From the NCBI GenBank assembly GCA_937923405.1, contig CALDUY010000013.1:124001-188000 (forward strand): a stretch of 64,000 bases of DNA, read 5' to 3'. This DNA is from an uncultured Gemmataceae bacterium (GTDB lineage: Bacteria > Planctomycetota > Planctomycetia > Gemmatales > Gemmataceae). Shown here in pieces: positions 16,742 to 24,393 of the stretch (within the stretch, counting starts at the first letter, position 1; every line of letters starts with the position of its first letter). Position numbers and translations under genes: made by a program. The notes below the pieces were generated by a model. That model worked only from the letters and a program-made list of their open reading frames with translations. It was not told the origin of the DNA and searched no databases.

Positions 16742-17560
16742 ATGTCCGATGTCGCCGTGTCGCCCGATTCCACCGGTCCCTGGCCCACGTTGACCGTCAA
16801 TGAACGACGTGTGCTGGGGGTGTTGATCGAAAAGCAAAAGACGTTGGGACCAGATGCCTATCCGATGAGTCTCAATGCCCTCGTCACGGGGAGCAATCAG
16901 AAGACCAATCGCGATCCGGTGCTGGAACTGGATGAGGACGATGTCGAAGAAGCCTTAATGTCGTGCAAGGCGCGCGGCCTGGCAGCCAAAGTGGTCGGCG
17001 GGCGTGTCGAGCGCTGGCGGCATTTGCTCTACGATGCTTGGATGGTGGATAAAGTCGAAATGGCTATTCTGGGCGAACTGCTGCTTCGGGGGGCTCAGAC
17101 CGAGGGCGAACTTCGCACTCGCGCCAGCCGCATGGAGCCGATCGACGATCTCGAAACTCTGAGGAAATTGCTCAAGCGTCTCGTTGAGCGGAATCTGGTC
17201 ATTTACTTGACTTCTGAAGACCGACGCGGAGCGATGGTGACACATGGCTTTTACGAGGAAGCCGAACTGAATCGCCTCCGAGCGCGTGCGGCGTCGGCGA
17301 TGGCCAGCAGCACGGTCATCGCTCCGGCTGCGGCCCGGCCCGCTGTCTCAACGCCGCCTCCCACAGCCGCTACCGCCCCGTTGCCGCGCGAGGATGGCAG
17401 AGTGCAAGCGTTAGAGACCGGCTTCCAAGCCATTCAGCGAGAGGTCGAGACAGGGCGGCAACGACTGGCCACTCTAGAGCAGACGGTCGCCGAACTACGT
17501 CAACAACTGTCCGCTACCTGCGAGGAATTGCTGAAACTGAAAACCGCACTCGGCGAGTAG
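16742..17560 (+). CDS. YceH/DUF480 family protein
   Basis: A 272-residue protein with the tandem winged-helix DUF480 core. It has TVNERRVLGVLIEKQKTLG (about 18-36) and YPMSLNALVTGSNQKTNR, then a LRKLLKRLVER segment. The N-terminal two thirds match the UPF0502/YceH pattern well. The C-terminal third differs, with an Ala/Pro-rich linker (about 195-220) and a coiled coil ending in ELLKLKTALGE. Its molecular role is unknown; a DNA-binding function is likely from the fold. It begins 28 bp after pgi ends and could be co-transcribed with it. Confidence 0.9.
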   Translation: MSDVAVSPDSTGPWPTLTVNERRVLGVLIEKQKTLGPDAYPMSLNALVTGSNQKTNRDPVLELDEDDVEEALMSCKARGLAAKVVGGRVERWRHLLYDAWMVDKVEMAILGELLLRGAQTEGELRTRASRMEPIDDLETLRKLLKRLVERNLVIYLTSEDRRGAMVTHGFYEEAELNRLRARAASAMASSTVIAPAAARPAVSTPPPTAATAPLPREDGRVQALETGFQAIQREVETGRQRLATLEQTVAELRQQLSATCEELLKLKTALGE

Positions 17561-17624
17561 GTTTCTTGGGCTTGCCTAGTTGCTACAAGTTATTAGTCGA
17601 GCGACCCTTCACAGCCCGTCTGCA

Positions 17625-17653
17625 CTGTTCTGAAGCGAACAGTCTGCTACAAT
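17625..17653 (+). promoter_or_regulatory. Palindrome and -10 box just upstream of rluB
   Basis: CTGTTC (17625-17630) and GAACAG (17637-17642) form a perfect inverted repeat with a six-base spacer. A -10-like TACAAT (17648-17653) follows and ends only nine bases before the ATG at 17663. The transcript would start at or near the ATG, so the mRNA is likely leaderless or nearly so. The palindrome could be an operator. It resembles, but does not match, E. coli LexA spacing (ten rather than eight bases between CTGT and ACAG). Confidence 0.35.
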
Positions 17654-17662
17654 ACGGTCACT

Positions 17663-18523
17663 ATGGAACGCTTGAACAAATTGTTAGCCCATGCGGGGGT
17701 TGGTTCGCGGCGGTATTGTGACGAGTTGATCTTTCATGGCCGAGTCAGTGTCGACGGCCAGAAAGTTCGCGAACCGGGTACGCGCGTTGATATTGAGACA
17801 CAGCAAGTCACGGTCGATGGCCAACCGATCCGCGTCGAACCGTTGGTCTACTGGCTACTGAACAAGCCGCGTGGTTATCTCTGCACCAATCACGATCCGC
17901 AAAATCGCCCTCGAGCAATCGATCTGATTCCCCACGTCAACCAGCGTGTCTACACCGTGGGACGCCTCGACGAGGACAGCGAAGGGTTGCTATTGATGAC
18001 CAACGATGGCGACCTGGCTCATAAGTTGATGCATCCCCGCTTCGGGATTCACAAAACCTACCTGGTCCAGGTAGCTGGAAAACCCACCAAAAAGGATCTC
18101 GAACAACTATTGGAGGGCGTCTGGCTGTCCGATGGCCACGTCAAGGCCCGACGGGTAAAGCGGCTGAAGTCGCAGGGAGATAGCACCTGGTTGGAGATCG
18201 TTCTCTGTGAGGGCAAGAATCGCGAGATTCGCCGCATGCTTGCCAAGCTCGAACACAAGGTAATGCGCCTGAAGCGGATCGCGATTGGTCCTCTTCGTCT
18301 GGATCGTCTGGGCAAAGGCAAGTCGCGACGATTGCCTCCCGACGAGGTCGAACGGTTGCGGCTGGCCTGCCAACCTCGACCGCGCCGTGAAGTCAAGGTA
18401 AAGACAACTCCTGCCGCCAGTGAGGCTCCACCCCGGTCTAGGCGACGAGGGCGGCCCTCCACTGAACCAACGGTCGTGCCTACGTCGCGATCGCGTTCTG
18501 TGCGGAGCCAACGTCGGTCATGA
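17663..18523 (+). CDS. rluB: rRNA/tRNA pseudouridine synthase, RluB/RsuA family
   Basis: Isomerises a specific uridine in rRNA to pseudouridine. An S4 RNA-binding domain (MERLNKLLAHAGVGSRR, about 1-60) precedes the catalytic domain, which has the motif GRLDEDSEGLLLMTNDG with catalytic Asp103. FGIHKTYLVQV and EGKNREIRRML follow in the expected places. The C-terminal 60 or so residues are Arg/Pro-rich and low complexity, a common extension that probably binds RNA. The stop overlaps the pyrK start as ATGA. RluB and RsuA differ only in target; the length and absence of E. coli-type features do not settle which rRNA is modified. Confidence 0.9.
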   Translation: MERLNKLLAHAGVGSRRYCDELIFHGRVSVDGQKVREPGTRVDIETQQVTVDGQPIRVEPLVYWLLNKPRGYLCTNHDPQNRPRAIDLIPHVNQRVYTVGRLDEDSEGLLLMTNDGDLAHKLMHPRFGIHKTYLVQVAGKPTKKDLEQLLEGVWLSDGHVKARRVKRLKSQGDSTWLEIVLCEGKNREIRRMLAKLEHKVMRLKRIAIGPLRLDRLGKGKSRRLPPDEVERLRLACQPRPRREVKVKTTPAASEAPPRSRRRGRPSTEPTVVPTSRSRSVRSQRRS

Positions 18524-19338
18524 CGCTGCATGTCGCCGCCTCCGTGGTCGAGCAGGTTCGTTTGGCCCGCGACACCTACCGGATTCGCCTGCACGCTCCG
18601 GCTCTGGCGGCGGCGATTCGCCCGGGGCAGTTTGTCATGCTCCGCCTGCCCAACACCACCGATCCATTGCTAGGGCGACCGTTCGCTCTCTACGACACGG
18701 TGCTAGAGAACGGCGAGGTGGTCGGCTTCGACGTAGTTTATCTGGTCGTCGGTAAGATGACGCGACGTTTGGCCGAGATCCGGGTTGGCGAGCCACTCGA
18801 AGTCGTCGGGCCGCTGGGTAACGGCTTCGCGCCGCTGACGGGATTAGGACACGTCGGCTTGGTCGCGGGCGGCATCGGACAGACGCCCTTTCTAGCTTAC
18901 ATCCGTCAGCTACTCGGCGAGCGTGGCTATGGCGGTCAATCCCCGTCACGCGCCGTACAGCGGGTGTCGATTTTCTACGGGGTGCGCACGGCGGACTTGG
19001 CGGCGGGAGTCGACGAGTTCCGCGCTGCCGGAGCTGAGGTCTATTTGGCCACGGAAGACGGCAGTCTCGGAGAAAAAGGATACGTTACCGAGCTGCTACG
19101 TCGTCATGGGCCGGTCGATCATCTTGTTGGCTGTGGTCCTGAGCCGATGCTGCACGCTCTGATGCGCTTGGCCGACGAGTGGCGAACGTCCTGTCACGTC
19201 TCTCTGGAAACGCCGATGGCTTGCGGCGTGGGCATCTGTTTTAGTTGCGTCACCCGCGTCAAAACTTCCGACGGCTGGGATTATCGCCGCGTCTGTGTCG
19301 ATGGACCGGTCTTCGATGCCGCTTGCCTGGCCCGGTGA
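18520..19338 (+). CDS. pyrK: Dihydroorotate dehydrogenase electron-transfer subunit (PyrK-like)
   Basis: A 272-residue ferredoxin-reductase-fold protein that passes electrons from dihydroorotate dehydrogenase (PyrD) to NAD. It has an FAD-binding barrel with GRPFALYD (about 52-59), an NAD-binding domain with AGGIGQTPFLAY (116-127), and a C-terminal [2Fe-2S] cluster held by Cys235, Cys240, Cys243 and Cys259 (CGVGICFSC and RRVC). No pyrD lies in the window, so its partner must be elsewhere. Start ATG 18520 overlaps the previous stop as ATGA, suggesting coupled translation. Closely related electron-transfer subunits of other flavoenzymes cannot be fully excluded. Confidence 0.88.
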   Translation: MTLHVAASVVEQVRLARDTYRIRLHAPALAAAIRPGQFVMLRLPNTTDPLLGRPFALYDTVLENGEVVGFDVVYLVVGKMTRRLAEIRVGEPLEVVGPLGNGFAPLTGLGHVGLVAGGIGQTPFLAYIRQLLGERGYGGQSPSRAVQRVSIFYGVRTADLAAGVDEFRAAGAEVYLATEDGSLGEKGYVTELLRRHGPVDHLVGCGPEPMLHALMRLADEWRTSCHVSLETPMACGVGICFSCVTRVKTSDGWDYRRVCVDGPVFDAACLAR

Positions 19339-19433
19339 TTTTTCCCTGGTCAAACGGGGCCGATCGCGGTACATTTCAGTTATCCTGCCGACTGTCTGTT
19401 CACGCCTTCCATCCCGCTTGCACGAGGGACGCC

Positions 19434-20780
19434 ATGTTGAGTCTCCAAACTCTTTCGCGTCGAGAATGGCTTCGTCTGGGAGGATTGTCGGCTTTCGGAC
19501 TGACGCTGCCGCATGTACAAGCGCGGTCGGCAGTCGGCTCGTTTGGCAAGGCGCGGGCCTGCATCGTCCTGTTTCATCTCGGTGGACCGCCTCAGCACGA
19601 GACCTGGGATCCCAAGCCCGATGCGCCGGAGGAGATCCGCGGCGAGTTTCGTCCCATTGCCACCAATGTACCAGGCATTCAGGTCGGCGAACTGATGCCG
19701 AAGACAGCTCGGCGGCTGGATCGCATCTGCGTGCTGCGGTCCCTCAGCACCAATGACAACGCGCACTCGTCGAGTGGCTACTGGATGTTGACCGGTGTGC
19801 CGCATCAGCCGATGAATTCGGAAAATTCCAAGCCGGGCGCGCCCAACGACTGGCCCTGCACGGCGGCGCTGGTGCAGAAACTCCGCCGTGAATGCAACGG
19901 TCTGCCGGCGGCCATCACTTTGCCTGAACACATCTGGAACGATGGTGGGCTGACCTGGCCGGGCCAGGATGGCGGCTTCCTGGGGCGGATGGCCAATCCC
20001 TGGCTGATCCACTGCCAGCCGCACGAACCCGGTTTCCAGATCACCGGTTTGGGACTGCCCGACGACGTGCCGGCGGAACGTGTTTCCCAGCGTGTCTCGT
20101 TGCTGGAGCAGGTGGACCGCGCTTTGCAAAACCATGCCGTCGGGCGGATCTACGATGCTCAGACGCGGAAAGCACTGGCCCTGCTCAGCGCCGGTCGGGC
20201 ACGCCGCGCCTTTGAACTGGAACGCGAACCTACTCGTCTGCGCGAGCGTTATGGCATGACACGCTGGGGGCAGAGTTTGTTGTTAGCGCGCCGACTGGTC
20301 GAGGCCGGCGTCTCACTGGTGCAGGTGAACTGGACGCGCATGAAGGAAGAGATGGGCGGCAGTCCAGCCTGGGACACCCACGCCAAGAACGCTCAGAACT
20401 TGCGACGCCTGATGCCGATCATGGATCAAGCGTACTCGGCCCTGCTGGAGGATCTAGAAACGCGCGGGCTGCTCGACAGCACGCTGGTGGTCTGGATGGG
20501 CGAGTTTGGCCGCACGCCCAAACACAACGCCAATGCGGGTCGCGATCACTGGGGCCACGTCTTCAGTGCAGCGCTGGCCGGTGGCGGCGTGCGCGGCGGA
20601 CAGGTTCTCGGGGCCTCGGACCGCATCGGCGCGTTCTGCCGTGATGGCCTCATTCTTCCCCAGGATTTGCAAGCGACGGTGTTCCACTGCCTCGGCTTGG
20701 ATCTACATACTGAGGTCCACGACACCCAGGGCCGACCAGTGGCCATCACGCGAGGCCAACCGATTCGTCAGGTGCTTTGA
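19434..20780 (+). CDS. DUF1501 domain protein (secreted sulfatase-like fold)
   Basis: The longest ORF starts at 19245 but reads through pyrK. ATG 19434 has AGGGA upstream and begins a twin-arginine-type signal (SRREWLRLGGLSAFGLTLP). The 448-residue product shows the DUF1501 pattern: GGPPQHETWDPKPDAP, HSSSGYWMLTG, and near the C-terminus VVWMGEFGRTPKHN and GRDHWGH. The family has an alkaline-phosphatase-superfamily fold and is abundant in planctomycetes, usually beside PSD1 cytochrome proteins. Its substrate is unknown. Here no PSD1 gene is adjacent, so it is a solo copy. The 3' end overlaps the convergent SWIM gene by 13 bp. Confidence 0.9.
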   Translation: MLSLQTLSRREWLRLGGLSAFGLTLPHVQARSAVGSFGKARACIVLFHLGGPPQHETWDPKPDAPEEIRGEFRPIATNVPGIQVGELMPKTARRLDRICVLRSLSTNDNAHSSSGYWMLTGVPHQPMNSENSKPGAPNDWPCTAALVQKLRRECNGLPAAITLPEHIWNDGGLTWPGQDGGFLGRMANPWLIHCQPHEPGFQITGLGLPDDVPAERVSQRVSLLEQVDRALQNHAVGRIYDAQTRKALALLSAGRARRAFELEREPTRLRERYGMTRWGQSLLLARRLVEAGVSLVQVNWTRMKEEMGGSPAWDTHAKNAQNLRRLMPIMDQAYSALLEDLETRGLLDSTLVVWMGEFGRTPKHNANAGRDHWGHVFSAALAGGGVRGGQVLGASDRIGAFCRDGLILPQDLQATVFHCLGLDLHTEVHDTQGRPVAITRGQPIRQVL

Positions 20781-21088
20781 CGCCCAACGCTTTGCAGGCC
20801 GTGAACGTGTTTGCAGTGACTCGCGCGAGACTCGCCACGATAGACCGCATCTGGACAGGTGCAGTGCCAACAGAGGCAGCCCTGCTCGTTGCGCTCCAGG
20901 ACCACTTGGTAAATATCGCGTCCACCCATGACATCCCAAACCATCAGACAGCCGGGCAGCATAGGTGTTCTCGTCTCGTAGGTGAGGCGATAACAGTACG
21001 GACTGGGCAATCGCTTGCGAGTCGGTCCCGGTAGCGTCAAGAAGGTTATCGATCGCGGTCGAACACGGTTCAATTCGTGGGTATTCAT
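20768..21088 (-). CDS. Small SWIM-type zinc-finger protein
   Basis: Start ATG 21088 is preferred, with AGGGA about nine bases upstream; the longer reading to 21250 has a hydrophobic, poorly matched N-terminus. The 106-residue product has Cys76-x-Cys78 and Cys92-x-His94 (CTCPDAVYRGESRASHCKH), the CxC...CxH signature of SWIM zinc fingers, which bind nucleic acid or protein. Two extra Cys (71, 73) lie just before it. No other domain is present. Similar small SWIM proteins are common in planctomycetes and have no known role. It is convergent with the DUF1501 gene. Confidence 0.7.
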   Translation of the reverse strand: MNTHELNRVRPRSITFLTLPGPTRKRLPSPYCYRLTYETRTPMLPGCLMVWDVMGGRDIYQVVLERNEQGCLCWHCTCPDAVYRGESRASHCKHVHGLQSVGRQST

Positions 21089-21170
21089 CGCTTCTATCCC
21101 TACAGGATGTGGAATTTTGTATATCATATCTAGGAGCGTTTGCAGTATACAGCCTGGTAGGTCAGTCTTT

Positions 21171-21623
21171 ATGTCGAACAGCAGTGCAGGCAAAATCACA
21201 GCAAAGACGGCGGCAAACGAGCCGATCGTGTTGTTCGATGGCGTCTGCAAGTTTTGCGACGGGGCGATCCAATTTCTGCTGGATCACGACCGAACCGGAC
21301 GGCTTCGCTTCGCGTCATTGCAATCGCGTCCCGGTCAGGAATTATTGCGACAATTCGGCCTGCCGACGGATCAGCTCGACAGCATGGTGCTGATCGAAGG
21401 CAACCGCTGTTGGACGCGCTCGACGGCGGCGCTGCGACTGACCCGTTACCTCAAGCTGCCCTGGCCGGTACTGTCGCTGCTGCTGTTGTTGCCTGAATTT
21501 CTCCGCGATGCCGGCTACGAGTGGATCGCCGCCAACCGTTACCGCTGGTTCGGCAAGCTAAACGCCTGCCGAGTGCCGACTCCCGAGGTGCGGCAGCGTT
21601 TTTTGGACGCCGACGAAGACTGA
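21171..21623 (+). CDS. DUF393/DCC thiol-disulfide oxidoreductase family protein
   Basis: ATG 21171 is chosen because the protein then starts just before the conserved core; the ORF could extend to 21015 in poor sequence. The 150-residue product has the DCC signature IVLFDGVCKFCDGAIQFLL, with a redox Cys26-x-x-Cys29. It then has RFASLQSRPGQELL, a WTRSTAALRL segment, and a C-terminal R-x-R-W-F-G-K with a single Cys. This family is thioredoxin-like and often found with membrane partners. The redox partner is unknown. It lies divergent from the SWIM gene. Confidence 0.9.
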   Translation: MSNSSAGKITAKTAANEPIVLFDGVCKFCDGAIQFLLDHDRTGRLRFASLQSRPGQELLRQFGLPTDQLDSMVLIEGNRCWTRSTAALRLTRYLKLPWPVLSLLLLLPEFLRDAGYEWIAANRYRWFGKLNACRVPTPEVRQRFLDADED

Positions 21624-21701
21624 TTCGCCAACCGACCTAGCCAAGTTTGCTCCTCTCTGGGTAGGATATCAGGTAACAGTAATCCTGTCGGAGACAACGA
21701 C

Positions 21702-22691
21702 ATGCGCACTTCCCTGGTGGTGTGGCTGATACTCTCGGCTTGTGCGAGCGCGGCGGCACCGCCCGACCCAGTCGAGATCGCCATTCGCCGAGCATTGCGC
21801 CGTCTCGAACAAGGAGCGACAAATTACGTTGGCAACCGCCAGTGCTTCAGTTGTCATCATCAGACGCTGACGATTGCCACCTGGAAGGCGGCCAAGGCAC
21901 GCGGCTATCCCGTTTCAGAGGAACTGCTGAAGAAGCAGACCGAGTTCACTCTCGACTCGTTTCGACCCAGCCTGGCCCAGATCCGCAAGGGGGAGAATAT
22001 CGGCGGACGCAGCACGACGGCGGCTTATGCCCTGCACACCTTGCGACTGGCCGAGCATCCCGCCGACGAGACCACTGCCGCGTTGATCGACTACTTGCTC
22101 GTTCGTCAGGAGAAGAACGGTTCCTGGCCGGCGGTTGCCCAGCGGGTTCCCAGCGAGGGAAGCAAGTTCACTAATGTGGCCTTGGCCCTGGCCGCCCTCA
22201 AACACTTTGCTCCCAACGATCCTACTCGGAGAGCGCGTCACCAAGTCGCCTACGAAAACGGAGCAGCTTGGCTGTTGAAGGCCCGTCCTGTGGATACTGA
22301 GGACCGCGTCTTTCATCTGCACGGCCTTATCGAGATTGGGGCTGAGCAACGACGCATCGACGAGACTCGCGACGAATTGCTCGGACAGCAACTTGCCGAT
22401 GGCTCGTGGCGACAGATTCCGGAGCGTCCTGGCGATGCCTACGCCACGGCCACGGTGCTGTTGGCCCTTCAGCGAGCAGGAGTCCGTCCCGATTCGTCGA
22501 GCTATCGTCGCGGCATCGCCTATCTGCTGCGGACCCAGACCGACGAGGGAGCCTGGATTGTCACCACGCGGAACAAACCAATCCAGCGCTGGTTCGACAA
22601 TGGAGATCCTGGCGGAAAACATCAGTTTATCTCGTTCCTTTCCACAGGTTGGGCTACCCTGGCGCTGCTGGAGTCTCGCCCCATGCGTTAG
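21702..22691 (+). CDS. Secreted CxxCH protein with terpene-cyclase-like alpha/alpha repeats
   Basis: A 329-residue protein with a signal peptide (MRTSLVVWLILSACASA). It has a single heme-binding motif Cys48-x-x-Cys51-His52 (CFSCHH) near the N-terminus, then a set of alpha-helical repeats with the prenyltransferase/squalene-cyclase motif Q-x(3,4)-G-x-W. Examples are VRQEKNGSWPA, LLGQQLADGSWRQ and RTQTDEGAWIV. Such repeats fold as an alpha/alpha toroid. A terpene-cyclase catalytic DxDD motif is not evident, so cyclase activity is not claimed. The pairing of a heme motif with toroid repeats suggests an envelope or ligand-binding redox protein. A hairpin follows the stop codon. Confidence 0.75.
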   Translation: MRTSLVVWLILSACASAAAPPDPVEIAIRRALRRLEQGATNYVGNRQCFSCHHQTLTIATWKAAKARGYPVSEELLKKQTEFTLDSFRPSLAQIRKGENIGGRSTTAAYALHTLRLAEHPADETTAALIDYLLVRQEKNGSWPAVAQRVPSEGSKFTNVALALAALKHFAPNDPTRRARHQVAYENGAAWLLKARPVDTEDRVFHLHGLIEIGAEQRRIDETRDELLGQQLADGSWRQIPERPGDAYATATVLLALQRAGVRPDSSSYRRGIAYLLRTQTDEGAWIVTTRNKPIQRWFDNGDPGGKHQFISFLSTGWATLALLESRPMR

Positions 22692-22692
22692 C

Positions 22693-22726
22693 CGACTGTC
22701 GCGGACGACGGGGTTGCCGACAGTCG
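22693..22726 (+). terminator. 9-bp perfect hairpin downstream of the CxxCH/toroid gene
   Basis: CGACTGTCG (22693-22701) and CGACAGTCG (22718-22726) are perfect arms with a 16-base loop. They sit just after the stop at 22691 and before the next gene at 22776. No T-tract follows, so it may be a processing or stability hairpin rather than a strong terminator. Confidence 0.45.
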
Positions 22727-22775
22727 CCGAGGAGAAACATACTGCCCTACCCTAAGGCAGTCGCGGAGACCGTCG

Positions 22776-24350
22776 ATGGATGATGAATCCTTGGTGCGGC
22801 GCACACTGGAGGGGGATTCCAGCGCCTACGGAGAGCTTGTTCGCCGCTGGACCGCCGTGGTGGTTGCTCTGTGTCATGCCCACACCGCGGATGCCCAAGC
22901 AGCGGAAGAATTGGCCCAGGAAACGCTGATTCGCGGCTGGGAAGAACTTTCCTCACTGCCGGATCCCAGCCGCTTCGCGCCGTGGCTGACCAACTTGGCC
23001 GCCGTCACTTGCCGCAACTGGTTGAAACATCGACCACGCCTCCCCGCCACAACCGAAGCGAACGACGAGCAAGCCATGCTCTTTCGCCTGGTGGAGTCAC
23101 TGCCCGCGGAAAAGCGTGTGGTGGTGATGCTGCATCTCTACCACCATTCCACTCCAGAACAGATCGCCAAACTCCTCGAACTGACTCCCGCGACCGTGCA
23201 GCATCGCCTCAAACTCGACGAGCTGTCTGTCTCGGAGGATCGGCTACGTGCTGCTTTTGCTCGACGCGATCCGGTCATCGCCCGCCTCGTCACCCGGCTC
23301 CAGGAGAGTCTGGCCAACAAACGGTTGCGGCGATCGTCCCTGTTGGTGGTCGATGATGATCCGCACGTCTTGACCACTACCTCGAAACTGGTCGAGTCCG
23401 AATTCGACGTCGTCACTGCTCGCAGCGCTACCGAAGCGGAAAAGATTCTCTCCACGCAGACCATCCATATACTGCTGACCGATCAACGGATGCCGGGCAA
23501 GCCGGGCGTGCAACTGTTGGAGTGGGCCAGGGAGTTCTCGCCGCGAACGATTCGCCTGTTAATGACCGGGCACAGCGAACTAGATGACGCCGTCGAGGCC
23601 ATCAATCGCGGTCACGTCTACTATTATCTGCTCAAGCCGTTTCGCACTTCGGACTTGTTGCAGATTCTCCGCAATGCGTCAGACAAATACTTTCTGGAGC
23701 GGAAAAGGGAACGATACCTCGAAGAACTCTGGGAGTTGAATCGCGAACTGGAACTGCGTGTGGCGGCGCGAACCCGGGAGCTGGAGGAGGCCAATCAACT
23801 ACTCGAACAGAAGGCCCGTGAACTGGAACGGCTCGCACTGACCGATCCGCTGACCGGTATGCTCAATCGCCGTGCCATCGAAGAGTTGGCCCGTTTCGAG
23901 TTAAAGCGACATGCTCGCTATCCTAGCCCATTGGCGATCGGTTATGTCGATGTTGATCACTTTAAGGATATTAATACTCGTTATCTGTACACGGGAGGTG
24001 ATCACGTCCTGCGCACGCTGGGAGCGCTGCTGGCGGGGACAGTGCGGGAGGTAGACTCGGTGGCACGGGTCGGCGGCGAGGAATTCCTCGTACTGGCTCG
24101 CGAGGCCAACGCTGAGGGCGCACGGGTGCTGGCGGAACGACTCCGTACTCGTGTCGAGGCAACGACGATCTCTTACAAGGGGCAAGAGATCAAGCTCACG
24201 ATTTCTCTGGGGTTCGCCGTCGCCGAGGCCGGTGTGCCTACCGATTATGTGCAGATGACCGAACTGGCGGCGAAGGCGTTGGCCTCGGCCAAAGAAGCCG
24301 GACGAAATCGCTGGGAAATCCTTTGCGTGCCTCATCTACCTATCGAGTAA
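22776..24350 (+). CDS. Fusion of ECF-like sigma factor, receiver and GGDEF diguanylate cyclase
   Basis: One 524-residue ORF holds three signalling modules. Residues about 1-75 resemble sigma-70 region 2 (AYGELVRRW, AEELAQETLIRGWE, WLTNLAAVTCRNWL). Residues about 90-150 resemble region 4 with a helix-turn-helix (STPEQIAKLLELTPATVQHRLK). Residues about 187-305 are a receiver with phospho-acceptor Asp236 (LLTDQRMPG) and a Lys-Pro (LLKPF). A coiled linker (about 310-355) leads to a GGDEF domain with the active-site form GGEEF at 433-437 and an RxxD inhibitory site at Arg424-Asp427. This predicts phospho-controlled c-di-GMP synthesis attached to a transcription factor. I do not know a characterised protein with this order. 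Confidence 0.88.
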   Translation: MDDESLVRRTLEGDSSAYGELVRRWTAVVVALCHAHTADAQAAEELAQETLIRGWEELSSLPDPSRFAPWLTNLAAVTCRNWLKHRPRLPATTEANDEQAMLFRLVESLPAEKRVVVMLHLYHHSTPEQIAKLLELTPATVQHRLKLDELSVSEDRLRAAFARRDPVIARLVTRLQESLANKRLRRSSLLVVDDDPHVLTTTSKLVESEFDVVTARSATEAEKILSTQTIHILLTDQRMPGKPGVQLLEWAREFSPRTIRLLMTGHSELDDAVEAINRGHVYYYLLKPFRTSDLLQILRNASDKYFLERKRERYLEELWELNRELELRVAARTRELEEANQLLEQKARELERLALTDPLTGMLNRRAIEELARFELKRHARYPSPLAIGYVDVDHFKDINTRYLYTGGDHVLRTLGALLAGTVREVDSVARVGGEEFLVLAREANAEGARVLAERLRTRVEATTISYKGQEIKLTISLGFAVAEAGVPTDYVQMTELAAKALASAKEAGRNRWEILCVPHLPIE

Positions 24351-24393
24351 ACTGGAACCGTCACTGTCCCTGGGCACACGGAGAATTGCTGAT

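Noticed and set aside
17625-17642. LexA box
   Set aside because: CTGT and ACAG are ten bases apart rather than eight and the flanks do not match, so it is listed only as an unspecified palindrome.
21015-21170. 52-residue N-terminal extension of the DCC protein
   Set aside because: The extra residues have no family match and run into the divergent promoter region of the SWIM gene.
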